Positions 44,605-53,312 of a DNA stretch of 64,000 nucleotides are shown one piece after another. The position numbers were made by a program, and so were the translations under genes. The notes beneath the pieces were generated by a model, which had not been told where the DNA came from, ran no database searches, and worked only from the letters and a program-made list of their open reading frames with translations. The stretch is from Lachnospiraceae bacterium (GTDB lineage Bacteria; Bacillota; Clostridia; Lachnospirales; Lachnospiraceae): the NCBI GenBank assembly GCA_009774245.1, contig VSNM01000015.1, positions 24,431 to 88,430 of the forward strand. The letters run 5' to 3'. Numbering within the stretch: position 1 is the stretch's first letter; every line of letters starts with the position of its first letter.

Positions 44605-45101
44605 CAGACCGTCATAGATGACAGTATTGCCAGAACCCAGTGCTAAGGATTTCAGGAGAAAACGGATATCAGCATAGCCATGATATGTATATTCCGATGA
44701 TAGCCGGAGATACTATGTTTCTATCGATACGAAGGAAGTTTCAACGGCATTGATAATGCGGTGGTACTGATCCATGCCCCAGGGATGCGTTCCATGTTCC
44801 CAAAGCCCTTCGGGCTTTGATCAATACAGATGTTAAATGGTCGGCATGGGGATAAATAAGAACTGGAGACGAAAGAAAATGAACAATTTTTAATATGTAA
44901 CAAGGAAACAATTATCCCCCGTCAAGAAAGAACTGATACAGATTATAAAGTCTGTACAAAATGAGGTTCGCAGCGAATTTACTTTTCAGTACATTGGGGC
45001 AGGCAGTACCAGCTGCAATATGGTAACAGAGTACTCTTGGAAAGCAGGCAGATGAAGCGGAAAACGAAGGGTATTGAGTGAAGAAAGTGAGAATAGGATC
45101 A
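44605..45101. pseudogene. Gene remnants, including a nucleotidyltransferase-like scrap
   Basis: No intact gene. From 44921 to 45055 the forward strand encodes 44 residues beginning VKKELIQIIKSVQNEVRSEF and containing YIGAGSTSCNMVT, reminiscent of the start of a nucleotidyltransferase-like protein found on clostridial mobile elements. It then stops. The rest shows no credible coding. Confidence 0.35.
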
Positions 45102-45420
45102 TCAGGGCGACAGCGTGCCTGACGTTGTAACGAAAGAATTTAATGGAGGGCATGTGTGGATGCCCATATCATGAAGGTGGTAGTCATTTAACACCCAGTT
45201 GTTTACCCTCTCGCATGAAGTACGGTTATTGTAGATCTCCTTATATTCACCCATTCCCTGTGGGACAGGGGTATAGAGACGAAGTCCCAGTCCGGTTTTG
45301 TGTAGACACAGCGGCCGTAAGGAGAGGGAGCGCATTTTTCCTTACAGGGATAGGAATCCACTTTGTTGCAGGCCAGCGGACAGCGCCATTTGCGGGAATG
45401 CTTAAATACTGTTCCACTTC
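45102..45420 (-). pseudogene. Transposase remnant (DDE type), reverse strand
   Basis: In one frame GLGLRLYTPVPQGMGEYKEI, then NNRTSCERVNNWVLNDYHL (C-terminal transposase block); in the next, VEQYLSIPANGAVRWPATKW. The two are out of frame, so it is a pseudogene. It is in the opposite direction to the relic at 43120 and cuts into the kinase remnant of the VanRS-like pair. Confidence 0.7.
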
Positions 45421-46010
45421 ATCTGGAGCAATATCCTCATGTGAAAATTCCAAAACCAGTTCATTTTTCCTGTCCTCTGCTTCTTTTACCGCTTTCTGAC
45501 TGAGCAATATGGACATTTTAATCTGATTCATCAGCTGTTCCAGTTCCCGAAGTCCAGCACACATTCATAAGTCTGTGTATTGAGTGATAGTTTCTTATAA
45601 GACAACATTGTAGCAGGCACGTCCTGTTTTTGCGATAGAGCGTATTTATTATATCTCCTTAACTTCGCTTTCACTCTGGCAATCAGTTCAAGCGGGCGAA
45701 ACGGCTTTGTTACATAATCGTCTGCCCCCAAAGTCAAGCCTGTAATTTTATCCGTTTCTTCATCCTTCGCTGTCAGCATTATTATCGGATAAGTATGTTT
45801 CTCACGGATTTTCTGACAAATAGAAAACCCGTTAATATCCGGCAGCATAATATCGAGAATGGCAAGGTCAATTTCGTTGCTTTCAATACAAGCCAATGCT
45901 TCTTTTGCAGAATAGTATTTATAAATCGTATAGTTTTCATTTTGCAGATAAACCTCAAGTAAATCTGCGATATCATGTTCATCATCGACAACTAATATTT
46001 TCTCAGACAT
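45420..46010 (-). pseudogene. VanR-like response regulator truncated and joined to a VanS-like scrap
   Basis: From the ATG at 46010 the receiver domain is complete: KILVVDDEHDIADLLEVYL, LAILDIMLPDINGF (phospho-acceptor Asp), IIMLTAKDEE and GADDYVTKPFRPLELIARVK. After LSLNTQTYECVL the winged-helix output domain is gone; the frame stops at 45531. In a shifted frame right at this point is LRELEQLMNQIKMSILLSQK, then AVKEAEDRKNELVLEFSHED, which matches the linker before the His-box of VanS-type kinases, ending in transposase sequence. So a deletion fused regulator and kinase remains. A truncated receiver protein might still be made. Confidence 0.75.
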
Positions 46011-46140
46011 ACACATATCCCTTTCTTTCTAAGAAACGACAATTTCTCACTTAAAGTATACCTGCTTTTGGCCTTGAAATCACAAAATATTGCATAAAAA
46101 TTTATTAAGAATTTCCTAAACACTATATATCAAAAATGTC

Positions 46141-46169
46141 TTGCATTCCCAAAAACCTTATGTTATAAT
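46141..46169 (+). promoter_or_regulatory. Promoter of the lysine T-box transcript
   Basis: TTGCAT at 46141-46146, 17 bases, TATAAT at 46164-46169, about ten bases before the T-box leader. Confidence 0.75.
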
Positions 46170-46175
46170 TACGAA

Positions 46176-46507
46176 ATTAAAATGATGTAAGATAAAGCGA
46201 TGAAGAGTGACAGTAGGTATCTGGAAATGTTACAGAGAGTCCCATTTGCTGAAAAGGGATACATGGAAAGGTATTTTGAGAAATCAAAGTTCTGGAAACA
46301 GAATCGAATAAAGCCTTGGAGCTGCATACCGACTACGCATCGTTTGTGCGTTGAGATTATGATGGGAGCGCCCATTACAGCGCAGGAGTATCAATGTTTT
46401 GTCTGAAACATTTGTACTTGTAAAGGCTTGTGTTGTGAAGCATGGGCAAACTAAGGTGGTACCACGGGTTATTGATCCCGTCCTTGGAAACAGGGACGGG
46501 ATTTTTT
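46176..46507 (+). promoter_or_regulatory. T-box riboswitch, lysine specifier AAA
   Basis: Leader motifs in order: GCGATGAAGAGTGACAGTAG, AGAGAG, the specifier region GAATAAAGCCTTGGAGCTGC, the T-box AAGGTGGTACCACGGG (46453-46468) and a terminator ATCCCGTCC/GGGACGGGAT with six T (46475-46507). By alignment with the consensus GAA-N-codon-G-CCTTGGAG, the specifier codon is AAA at 46310-46312, which is Lys. This agrees with the lysS-like sequence that follows. Open frames through this leader are not genes. Confidence 0.93.
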
Positions 46508-46559
46508 GCGCTCAAAAAAATTCTATGTCCCAAAACCAAAAAGAAAGGATGTATGAAAT

Positions 46560-46700
46560 ATGAGCGAAAATATTTTGTTAGAAGCAAGGCTTGCAAAACT
46601 GGACTATGTAAAGGGCATTACAAATCCCTATCCTGAACGCTTCGAGCGCACGCATGAACTGTATGAAGCAGGAAAGTTAGAAGATGGCATTGGGGGTTTC
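46560..46700 (+). pseudogene. lysS: 5' fragment of a lysyl-tRNA synthetase gene
   Basis: From an ATG at 46560: RLAKLDYVKGITNPYPERFE, RTHELYEAGKLEDG. This matches the N-terminus of class II lysyl-tRNA synthetases (INPYPxxFExTH region). Similarity stops after about 43 residues; the frame continues with unrelated sequence into a repeat and ends at 46838. Over 90 percent of a normal synthetase is missing. Confidence 0.75.
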
Positions 46701-46817
46701 CTAAACAAAAGCTGGTGTTCCATACTTAAACGTCAACCCACTCATAAAATGAATAGACTTTCTTTTTCTGTTGTGGTACACTTCAAATACATACAGCAAC
46801 AAGCAGGTGAAAAGCCT

Positions 46818-46872
46818 TTCCCCTGTGCGTCGCCTTAACGGCATATTTCCTCTGCGCGGGGTTGCGCATAAA
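46818..46872 (+). repeat. Two-hairpin intergenic repeat, copy D (hairpin 2 only)
   Basis: CCCCTGTGC, GTCGCCTTAACGGC, CATATTTCCTCT, GCGCGGGG, TTGCGCATAA: the second hairpin and 3' end of the element. Hairpin 1 is missing. Its end runs straight into AAAGGAG, the ribosome binding site of the lipoprotein gene at 46883. Confidence 0.75.
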
Positions 46873-46882
46873 GGAGACATAG

Positions 46883-48385
46883 ATGAAGATGGAGATCCGA
46901 AAAAAAGCGCTTGTCAATTTCATAATAGCGATTCTGTTTTTCTGTAGCACGACTGGGTGCGGCAGCGAGAAAACGAACACAGGCGATTCCCCAAAGACAG
47001 CGATCGCACCCGTATCCGTCCAGAATACTACAAAGGAAATCCCTGTTGAGTTTCCATTCCGGGAAGAGCAGCACTACACACTCGTCCTCGCGCTGACAGA
47101 CGAATCCCTCCACGAATACGAACTGTGCCTCTATGACCAGAAGCAGGCGCTCATTCAGCAGATTCCCTGTGGCACGCTCACAGAACCAGTGCGATTTTCC
47201 TATGATGATCTGGTCTATGGCGTTTATCACGGTTTGGAGATTTTCCCCGCCGACGGCTCCACCGGGCTGTTCCTCGAATGGCAGCCGGACGAAGAACATT
47301 TTTCGGAAAATGTGGTTGAAATACCAAAATATACAGAAGCCCGTGGAAATGTCATGCTCGCTGTCGAAGCCAACGACACCTGCCAGGTCAAAAGAATTTA
47401 CCAGTATAACATTTACCAGAAACGAGTCGACGAGCTGCGGCGCTGGGAGCTGCAATATTTGCAAAAAAATACTGGACTGCTTATCATATGGGATTACCTC
47501 GAACAGCAGCATTTGTTTCATGGAACTACAGCATTGACCGAGGAGGGACAGCCGGAAAACAGCGAATTTTATGATTTGCTGTTCTGGAAAGATCTGTACC
47601 TTCCCAGGGATTTGGGCGAAACCGATGACCAGTCCTCCATAACCGTATGGACGGATGAACCAGTCACGAAAGAACAGGCTGCGATACAGCGGAAACTGTT
47701 TGGCGACGACAGCTTGTTGGGAGAATGTGAGAGCCGTGAGGCACTGCTGACAGTATTGGGAATGGACGAGAGTACGCCCATGTACCAGTATTTTGACTGT
47801 TATGGCAACCTACACCTGGAATTGTATCAGAATGCCGCGTCCGGGCAACTCTGCGGAATCGTTCACGAATACTGTTTTGACAACACATGGAAGAAAAGTG
47901 AAACGATGTATGGATTTATCATAAATGATATTCAGGAAGGCGAATGGACAGGACACGATCCCTTTTCCACAAAAACTGTCTATGGCAGCGACGGGGCGGA
48001 TTTCGTGGACGCCTACGAGGAGATCACATGCGATACACCAGATGGAAAGCCGGACTATTTCCGCTCCCAGGGATTGATGGAGCGGGAGGAGGACGGAGAA
48101 CTGAAAGAACTGCTCTCCACTGTTGTGGAAATCAATTTTATTTACCGTGACGACGGAACATTATACTGCAGGGATTACCACCACAATGAACGCTTATTTG
48201 GCACGACCTATTTGTCAATGGACAGTTACTATGATGAAGGTGGCAGAATCTCATATGAAACAGGCTATATTACCCACGGAATGCTGGAAAACTATTATAT
48301 TTACAAGGACGACAGCGAAAAGCCCGCCTACAGTCTCCTGCTTGATTACGCTGGGTATGTGATTCCTACTATAGTGCATTATTGA
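46883..48385 (+). CDS. Lipoprotein of unknown function
   Basis: 500 residues. Lipobox: hydrophobic segment ending FCSTTGCGSE with Cys at about 26. The remaining protein has no membrane segment and is rich in Glu, Tyr and Trp. N-terminal part EQHYTLVLALTDESLHEYEL and C-terminal part with GTLYCRDYHHNERLFGTTYL suggest beta structure. I do not recognise a family. AAAGGAG seven bases before the ATG comes from the edge of repeat copy D. Confidence 0.8.
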   Translation: MKMEIRKKALVNFIIAILFFCSTTGCGSEKTNTGDSPKTAIAPVSVQNTTKEIPVEFPFREEQHYTLVLALTDESLHEYELCLYDQKQALIQQIPCGTLTEPVRFSYDDLVYGVYHGLEIFPADGSTGLFLEWQPDEEHFSENVVEIPKYTEARGNVMLAVEANDTCQVKRIYQYNIYQKRVDELRRWELQYLQKNTGLLIIWDYLEQQHLFHGTTALTEEGQPENSEFYDLLFWKDLYLPRDLGETDDQSSITVWTDEPVTKEQAAIQRKLFGDDSLLGECESREALLTVLGMDESTPMYQYFDCYGNLHLELYQNAASGQLCGIVHEYCFDNTWKKSETMYGFIINDIQEGEWTGHDPFSTKTVYGSDGADFVDAYEEITCDTPDGKPDYFRSQGLMEREEDGELKELLSTVVEINFIYRDDGTLYCRDYHHNERLFGTTYLSMDSYYDEGGRISYETGYITHGMLENYYIYKDDSEKPAYSLLLDYAGYVIPTIVHY

Positions 48386-48423
48386 TGACGCTTTTTATAA
48401 GGAACCAATGTAATTTGTCTACC

Positions 48424-48612
48424 TAAGGAACTGTCCAAAAATAACTTTTCATATTGCTTGTCTTTTTCTCCGATATCAAATTGCTAAAGCAATTACTCAA
48501 AAATCCGTTAAATAGCCCGCTATGCGCCTGATTTTTGATAATTACGCAGTAATTTGCATTCTCGAGGAAAAATCCTGCACACTATTTAAAAGTTATTTCT
48601 TAACAATTCCTA
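48424..48612. mobile_element. MITE-like palindromic element, family 2
   Basis: 189 bases, imperfect palindrome. Ends TAAGGAACTGTCCAAAAATA and (complement) TTAGGAATTGTTAAGAAATA. Centre AATAGCCCGCTATGCGCC, nearly the same as in family 1 at 38636. No coding capacity. It lies between the lipoprotein gene and a two-gene unit. Confidence 0.7.
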
Positions 48613-48667
48613 ACTGATTTACAGATTTGAGTGTTATCTATTTTTGATAAACAGGAGTGTGATTGAT

Positions 48668-49081
48668 GTGACCAGATCTACAGTAGAAATTTCAATGAAG
48701 GAAGAGAATGTTTTCAATTGCAGTTATGCAATCATAACGAAAGACGAAATCAGCATTATCCTCATTTTGAGAGACTGTGAATGTGCGATTTATGATTATG
48801 GAGACTTGCGCACCAAAGAGCATTGTCACTATTTGCTGCTCAAACATTATAAGAATCCTTCCTTTGCATATCAGGATTTTCTAAAACTAATCGGAAAGAT
48901 GTGCAAGAAAAGTAAGGACAGCAAATATTTTATACAGCGAATAGAGGAAGATAACAGAATCGTTTTTGAAGATTCCGAGCACGAACATATGATGACAGAT
49001 GACGAAAAAAATATCTATGCGGAAAGATTTTCAGACTTTAACATTTTTATGCAACAAATTAAGGGGGAAATTAAGAAATGA
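48668..49081 (+). CDS. Hypothetical protein, coupled to a GNAT gene
   Basis: About 137 residues from a GTG at 48668 with AGGAG 11 bases upstream; other starts (TTG 48644, ATG 48695) are possible. Residues read as a mixed alpha/beta domain: KDEISIILILRDCECAIYDY, then LLLKHYKNPSFAYQDFLKLI. The stop overlaps the ATG of the next gene by four bases. Not recognised. Confidence 0.6.
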   Translation: MTRSTVEISMKEENVFNCSYAIITKDEISIILILRDCECAIYDYGDLRTKEHCHYLLLKHYKNPSFAYQDFLKLIGKMCKKSKDSKYFIQRIEEDNRIVFEDSEHEHMMTDDEKNIYAERFSDFNIFMQQIKGEIKK

Positions 49082-49545
49082 ATATTAAAATCAGACATGC
49101 AAACATTGACGATTATCAAGCCGTAGAGGTTATCATGCGGCAGGTACAGCAAATGCACATCGACTGGCGTCCAGACATATACAGGCACAGCGATGCGGTA
49201 CTTCCGACAGAAGTATACGAACAGGCTGTGCACAATGAAACAGCATATGTCGCGGTATGCGAAGGACAGGTGACAGGAATCCTGCTACTCCAATACCGCC
49301 ACATCGAATGCACAAACCAGGTGACAAGAGATGTGATTTACATTGACACGATGGCAGTGGACGAGCAATACCGCGGAAAAGGAATCGGACATGCTTTTTT
49401 TGAATTTCTAAAAGAAATGAAACTGCAAAAAGGTTTTGACGGTATCGAACTACAGGTAAACGCCAAAAATAAGGCAGCCTATCAAATGTATGCCAATTAT
49501 GGTTTCACAGAAAAATCCATCAATATGGAACTGTTGGAGTGTTAG
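49078..49545 (+). CDS. GNAT-family N-acetyltransferase
   Basis: 155 residues. IYIDTMAVDEQYRGKGIGHA is the acetyl-CoA-binding motif A (Q/RxxGxG/A), and LQVNAKNKAAYQMYANYGF is the typical C-terminal strand/helix. The small size and YDxxGF-like end resemble RimI/acetyltransf_1 enzymes. Substrate unknown. Coupled by ATGA overlap to the gene before. Confidence 0.92.
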   Translation: MNIKIRHANIDDYQAVEVIMRQVQQMHIDWRPDIYRHSDAVLPTEVYEQAVHNETAYVAVCEGQVTGILLLQYRHIECTNQVTRDVIYIDTMAVDEQYRGKGIGHAFFEFLKEMKLQKGFDGIELQVNAKNKAAYQMYANYGFTEKSINMELLEC

Positions 49546-49563
49546 ATGATGCAAGCTCTCACT

Positions 49564-50091
49564 TTAACAATTCTTAAAAAACAAAATAATCTCCTCCGCG
49601 CTGACAGGCGTCATATCGTTTGCATCAACGCCTACATCATACCGCAGCAAACCGTCTTTTTGATTCCTGATGTTGTAGTCCTTATGGTTGTGCTGATGAC
49701 CGTGGAGCGCGATCGCCCCTCTTCCATAACCATGCCATTCGGCGATCGGGTAATGAAATAACACAAAATGGGTATTGTAACGCTTGAGCTCCATATAATC
49801 CCGAACCGAGACAAACAAAGACTGGTCAAACCCGGCTTTGTCTACAAAACTGTCGTGGTTTCCCCGGATCAGGTGCTTCTTTCCCTTTAGGGAATACAGA
49901 ACCGAGGACGCGATATCAGGACCTTTCATCGTAAAATCACCGAGTATGTATACCTCGTCCTCAGGTGTAATCCGCTCATTCCACTTACGAATCAACGTCC
50001 TGTTCATCTCGTCCACAGTGTGAAACGGTCTCTGTGTATGCTTGATAATATTCTCATGAAAAAAATGCAAATCCGCTGTAAAAAATACCAT
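49564..50091 (-). CDS. Calcineurin-like metallophosphoesterase
   Basis: 175 residues. Metal-binding motifs: FTADLHFFHENII (DxH), YILGDFT (GD), IRGNHDSF (GNHD), FVLFHYPI and LHGHQHNH (GHxH). This is the short, stand-alone phosphoesterase type; substrate not evident. The ATG at 50091 has no strong ribosome binding site that I can see. Confidence 0.92.
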   Translation of the reverse strand: MVFFTADLHFFHENIIKHTQRPFHTVDEMNRTLIRKWNERITPEDEVYILGDFTMKGPDIASSVLYSLKGKKHLIRGNHDSFVDKAGFDQSLFVSVRDYMELKRYNTHFVLFHYPIAEWHGYGRGAIALHGHQHNHKDYNIRNQKDGLLRYDVGVDANDMTPVSAEEIILFFKNC

Positions 50092-50292
50092 GACTCACCT
50101 CTTGTCTCTGCCATATGTCCCTTATATGGTACAATTCCCTCTGATACATCGATTTCTACCCTTGTCATTTTCACAACAATCATCCCCTTACTTTTCAGAG
50201 TCCCTAACCATATTATATACATATCACTTTTGCCTTACAAGAAGAAAAACACAAATCCCAACCTTTCACACTTTAAAAATCATGCGATATGC

Positions 50293-50940
50293 TTATTTAT
50301 AGATCTCGCCCTCCTCTATGACAGCATTTGCGCTGGAGCGATTCGTAACGCAAAAATAATATTCCCCCGCCCCTGCTGCAATCAATGTTTCATCAAAATT
50401 GCTGCCCTTTGTCACAGACAATAGATGATACTCCCCATTCAGAATATAGCCAATCTCCAATTCCAGTGATTGTGCAGGATATAACGAAAAATGGAGCGCC
50501 AGTTCCTCTCCCGCTTCCAGTGTCCAGCCCTTTTCATCTTCCTTTGCAAAGATTATCATATAATTTGGACTAAAATACAGTGGTTGAATTACATTTCCAT
50601 CTGTAGCGACACACACGGAATCATCTGCATAAACATTCGTGTAGTCGTTGATCAGACCGCTTTTTTCATAAAACATACCGCCATTATTTTCATCTGTCAT
50701 CTGTTCGTCCGCGACAGTTCCAAAGGGCTGTGTGAGTCTGTCAAAATCAATCTGCTCCGCCGAGCCGACACCCCAATAGACATACGCAGAATAGGCAAAT
50801 CCGCATAATAACAAAAGTATTGTCAGACTCGCTGCAAATGGCAGTATGTGCACCCTCTTTTTCCGTCGATAGTTCAGGGCGCGATCAATATACCTGTTAT
50901 CGATCGTACTCATAGCCTCTGAAAATGTTTTTGCATTCAT
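50293..50940 (-). CDS. Membrane protein, probable anti-sigma factor
   Basis: 215 residues. Basic cytoplasmic N-terminus (YIDRALNYRRKKRVH), one membrane segment (about 32-52), an outside part with YWGVGSAEQIDFDRLTQPF. It begins one base after the ECF sigma stop, so the pair is coupled. Sequence has no zinc-finger anti-sigma motif; assignment rests on layout and neighbour. Confidence 0.7.
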   Translation of the reverse strand: MNAKTFSEAMSTIDNRYIDRALNYRRKKRVHILPFAASLTILLLLCGFAYSAYVYWGVGSAEQIDFDRLTQPFGTVADEQMTDENNGGMFYEKSGLINDYTNVYADDSVCVATDGNVIQPLYFSPNYMIIFAKEDEKGWTLEAGEELALHFSLYPAQSLELEIGYILNGEYHLLSVTKGSNFDETLIAAGAGEYYFCVTNRSSANAVIEEGEIYK

Positions 50941-50941
50941 A

Positions 50942-51496
50942 TCAATACCCCCTTTCCTTTAAATAGTTCTTCAATTGTTTTCGCATCCGCGTCAGGCGGA
51001 CGGACACATTTTTTTCAGAGATTCCTACGTACTTTGCGATCTCCGCATATGTGTCACAAAACCAATACCGCCGCAGAAAGATCGCACAGTTTTCCGCGCT
51101 CAACGTATCCAAAAAGGTCTCGAGTATCCCAGTTAACTCCCTTGCCTCAATTTCTGTCTCGACCGTATCCGGCGCTGATAAACAGGATTCAATCTCCTGC
51201 AGGGCTGTCTCATAAGAGCTCTTCCGCTTTGCTGCATCCTTTTTATAATACAACTTGAGTGAAATATTTCGGACAATCTTGCAGATATAGGACTGCAAGG
51301 GATTTGGTTCTGCGGGCGGAATCGCATTCCACGCACCCAGATATGCGTCATTTACACATTCCTCGGCATCCTGCCAGCTGTTGAGAATATTGTATGCAAG
51401 CCTGTGACACAATCTGCCGTATTTCAGGTCAAGCTCCCGTATAGCCTGCTCTGAACGCGAAAAAAACAGCTCAATAATTTTTTTGTCCTCCATCAT
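50942..51496 (-). CDS. ECF-type RNA polymerase sigma factor
   Basis: 184 residues. Region 2 LDLKYGRLCHRLAYNILNSW, QDAEECVNDAYLGAWNAIPP; region 4 ENCAIFLRRYWFCDTYAEIA, YVGISEKNVSVRLTRMRKQL. The start codon lies only eight bases after the edge of a truncated MITE (51505-51581), and no ribosome binding site is visible. The original promoter and leader have probably been replaced by the MITE. Confidence 0.93.
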   Translation of the reverse strand: MMEDKKIIELFFSRSEQAIRELDLKYGRLCHRLAYNILNSWQDAEECVNDAYLGAWNAIPPAEPNPLQSYICKIVRNISLKLYYKKDAAKRKSSYETALQEIESCLSAPDTVETEIEARELTGILETFLDTLSAENCAIFLRRYWFCDTYAEIAKYVGISEKNVSVRLTRMRKQLKNYLKERGY

Positions 51497-51504
51497 AAAT
51501 CAAT

Positions 51505-51581
51505 TGCGCCCTTCATTTGGCACAAATCTCCCACAAATTGTGACGCACATCTGGCAGAAAGCATATTTTAAACACGCTCTA
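51505..51581. mobile_element. MITE-like element, family 1, right half
   Basis: GCGCCCTTCATTTGG to CACGCTCTA matches the right half of the element at 38636-38797 (about 75 bases, few mismatches). The left half is absent. Its outer end provides the TAG stop of the Rpn-like pseudogene and its inner cut lies next to the sigma factor start. Confidence 0.75.
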
Positions 51582-52608
51582 GGAAAGCTGGAGTTTCCCT
51601 TGTAATTCGGCAACTAACTTTTTTAACTGCTCAATTGTCTGATATTGCTCTTTATTTATCCGTTGCTGCTCTTCGTTTATCCGTTGCTGCTCTTTCAGTT
51701 CTTTTTCTTGCTCCTCATTTACCCGTTTCTGTTCTTCAAGCCTTTCCATCAAACTCATCTTACTATACACCTCCTCATTATAACCTGACAGGTCAACCTC
51801 ATATACCTGTTCCATCAGTTTTATCGCACTCTGAATATTATAGATTGTCTCCAGCATCACTGTTTCATCGTCAGACGCCTGACTATATTTAACTTTATTC
51901 CCCAAGACTTTTAAGTCAACCATGACCACTTCTATCAGGTCGGATTCCTCGTCACGGCTGTATGTCCTGTCCGGCAGTTCGTCATAGAACCTGAAAATAC
52001 CAAACCTGTGCTTATAGATGTAATTTATTTTTTCTTATTATAAATAAAAGAAGTATCTATACCATTGCGGAATACCACATTTTCCGCACACAGCCAGATA
52101 GTATAGACTTTGTGAATGTTTGCGTATTCCTTGTCACCAGCGGCAACAGTTGCCCTCAGACCGGATGCCGCATAATATACTGCCCGCGAGATTGTGTTCG
52201 GTTTCTTCTTTTTAAATTTATTCTGCATCTCAAAATTGACTGTAATGAGATTGATAAACAGACTATTTTCGTTTGAATAGGCTCTAAACGTAATGTCCTT
52301 TATAGTATTCTTCTCGACGCCGGCGCCCTCAGTTCCACTGATCAGGTCGATCTCGTCCTGAATGATTTCCTCATCGCTCTGATTCCCCCTGTCGCGTTCA
52401 TCCTTGATCAGTTTCGCAATATCCAGGGGACTCAGATTTTTGTATTCAGGAATACAATTTTTAAGCAGAATCGCCGCTGTCCATTTGAATTTTATCATTT
52501 CCTTAAAAATTTCGTCTTTCGTAATGCTTGTCACCAGCGGCCATTTCAAACGCTCATTCATTCCGTGCACTTTTTTGTGGATTCCGTAAAATTATCCTGC
52601 TGTCCCAT
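51579..52608 (-). pseudogene. Rpn-type PD-(D/E)XK nuclease gene with two frameshifts in poly-A tracts
   Basis: A normal start lies at 52608 (ATG with GGGGAG upstream) and reads MGQQDNFTESTKK; a six-A tract shifts the frame into VHGMNERLKWPLVTSITKDE and on through NLITVNFEMQNKF and VYTIWLCAEN, which stops at 52025 after a second A-rich tract. The next frame then continues with YIYKHRFGIFRFYDELPDRT to a coiled-coil tail rich in Glu, Gln, Arg (51579). Together these give one Rpn/transposase_31-like protein of about 340 residues. Both lesions are in homopolymers, so they may be decay or, less likely, slippery sites or assembly errors. Confidence 0.7.
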
Positions 52609-52730
52609 GTCGCTCCCCTTTTTGTTATGCGTATTTTCCTATATGTTTAAAATATTATATCACTCTGGCCTATATGTTTCAAGGAAAACTGACTGTGATC
52701 CTTGTCTCTGAAAATTTTCACAGTAAGCAG

Positions 52731-53312
52731 CTACCGAATCAATCTCATCATCAGCTCGCTGCCAGTGAGCATTTTATCCTTTGTGATGATGAGCAGCCTG
52801 TATTTCAAAAAGGGATTGAGCTGTTGTTTTGCCATCTCCGCATTGGTAATGTAAAAGTATCGCGCCTCCAGCTCCTCATAACTGCAGTCCACAAAGACAA
52901 GAATGCACCGGCATCTGGCATGATACAGCTTTAGATATGCACATAGATTTTCAAAATTTGGGGACTTATCCACATTTTTATCCGGATTACCCACTATTTC
53001 ATCGTCGGATGCCAGAGCGCTGTCAAGCGATCTTCCCATCAGGATAAATGACATTGGTGTCACTTTTGAGGTAATTTGTCCGTCACTCCAGTAAATCATA
53101 TTGCTGCGCATATTCTGAAACATCTTGTCGTGCGCTTTGAGCGACGCCACGGCGTCCCTTACAGAGCTGTGCACCGCATCGATATCACCTGACATGTCTG
53201 TCACAAATGCAATTTCCGGTTGATGACCCTTCGCCGGTGCATTGGAGGGTGCGTGAAAAATTTTGTCCACCCGTTTGTTTAATTCAAGCTTCTGAAACTG
53301 CGTCAGCGCCAT
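52731..53312 (-). CDS. von Willebrand factor A-like domain protein
   Basis: 193 residues; AGGGGG eight bases before the ATG. IAFVTDMSGDIDAVHSSVRD fits the first strand of a VWA domain (DxSGS variant, so the MIDAS is altered). The next segments, MRSNMIYWSDGQITSKVTPM and RCRCILVFVDCSYEELEARY, match later strands. Similar small VWA proteins occur next to tellurite-type and phage-defence clusters (recalled); none is seen here. The neighbour upstream (Rpn-like) is on the same strand. Confidence 0.55.
   Translation of the reverse strand: MALTQFQKLELNKRVDKIFHAPSNAPAKGHQPEIAFVTDMSGDIDAVHSSVRDAVASLKAHDKMFQNMRSNMIYWSDGQITSKVTPMSFILMGRSLDSALASDDEIVGNPDKNVDKSPNFENLCAYLKLYHARCRCILVFVDCSYEELEARYFYITNAEMAKQQLNPFLKYRLLIITKDKMLTGSELMMRLIR

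Noticed and set aside
44721..44903. A 60-codon reverse-strand frame
   Set aside because: No ribosome binding site and no recognisable sequence; lies among gene remnants.
46200..46406. A 68-codon open frame in the T-box region
   Set aside because: It runs through conserved T-box leader motifs and the specifier; it is RNA structure, not a gene.
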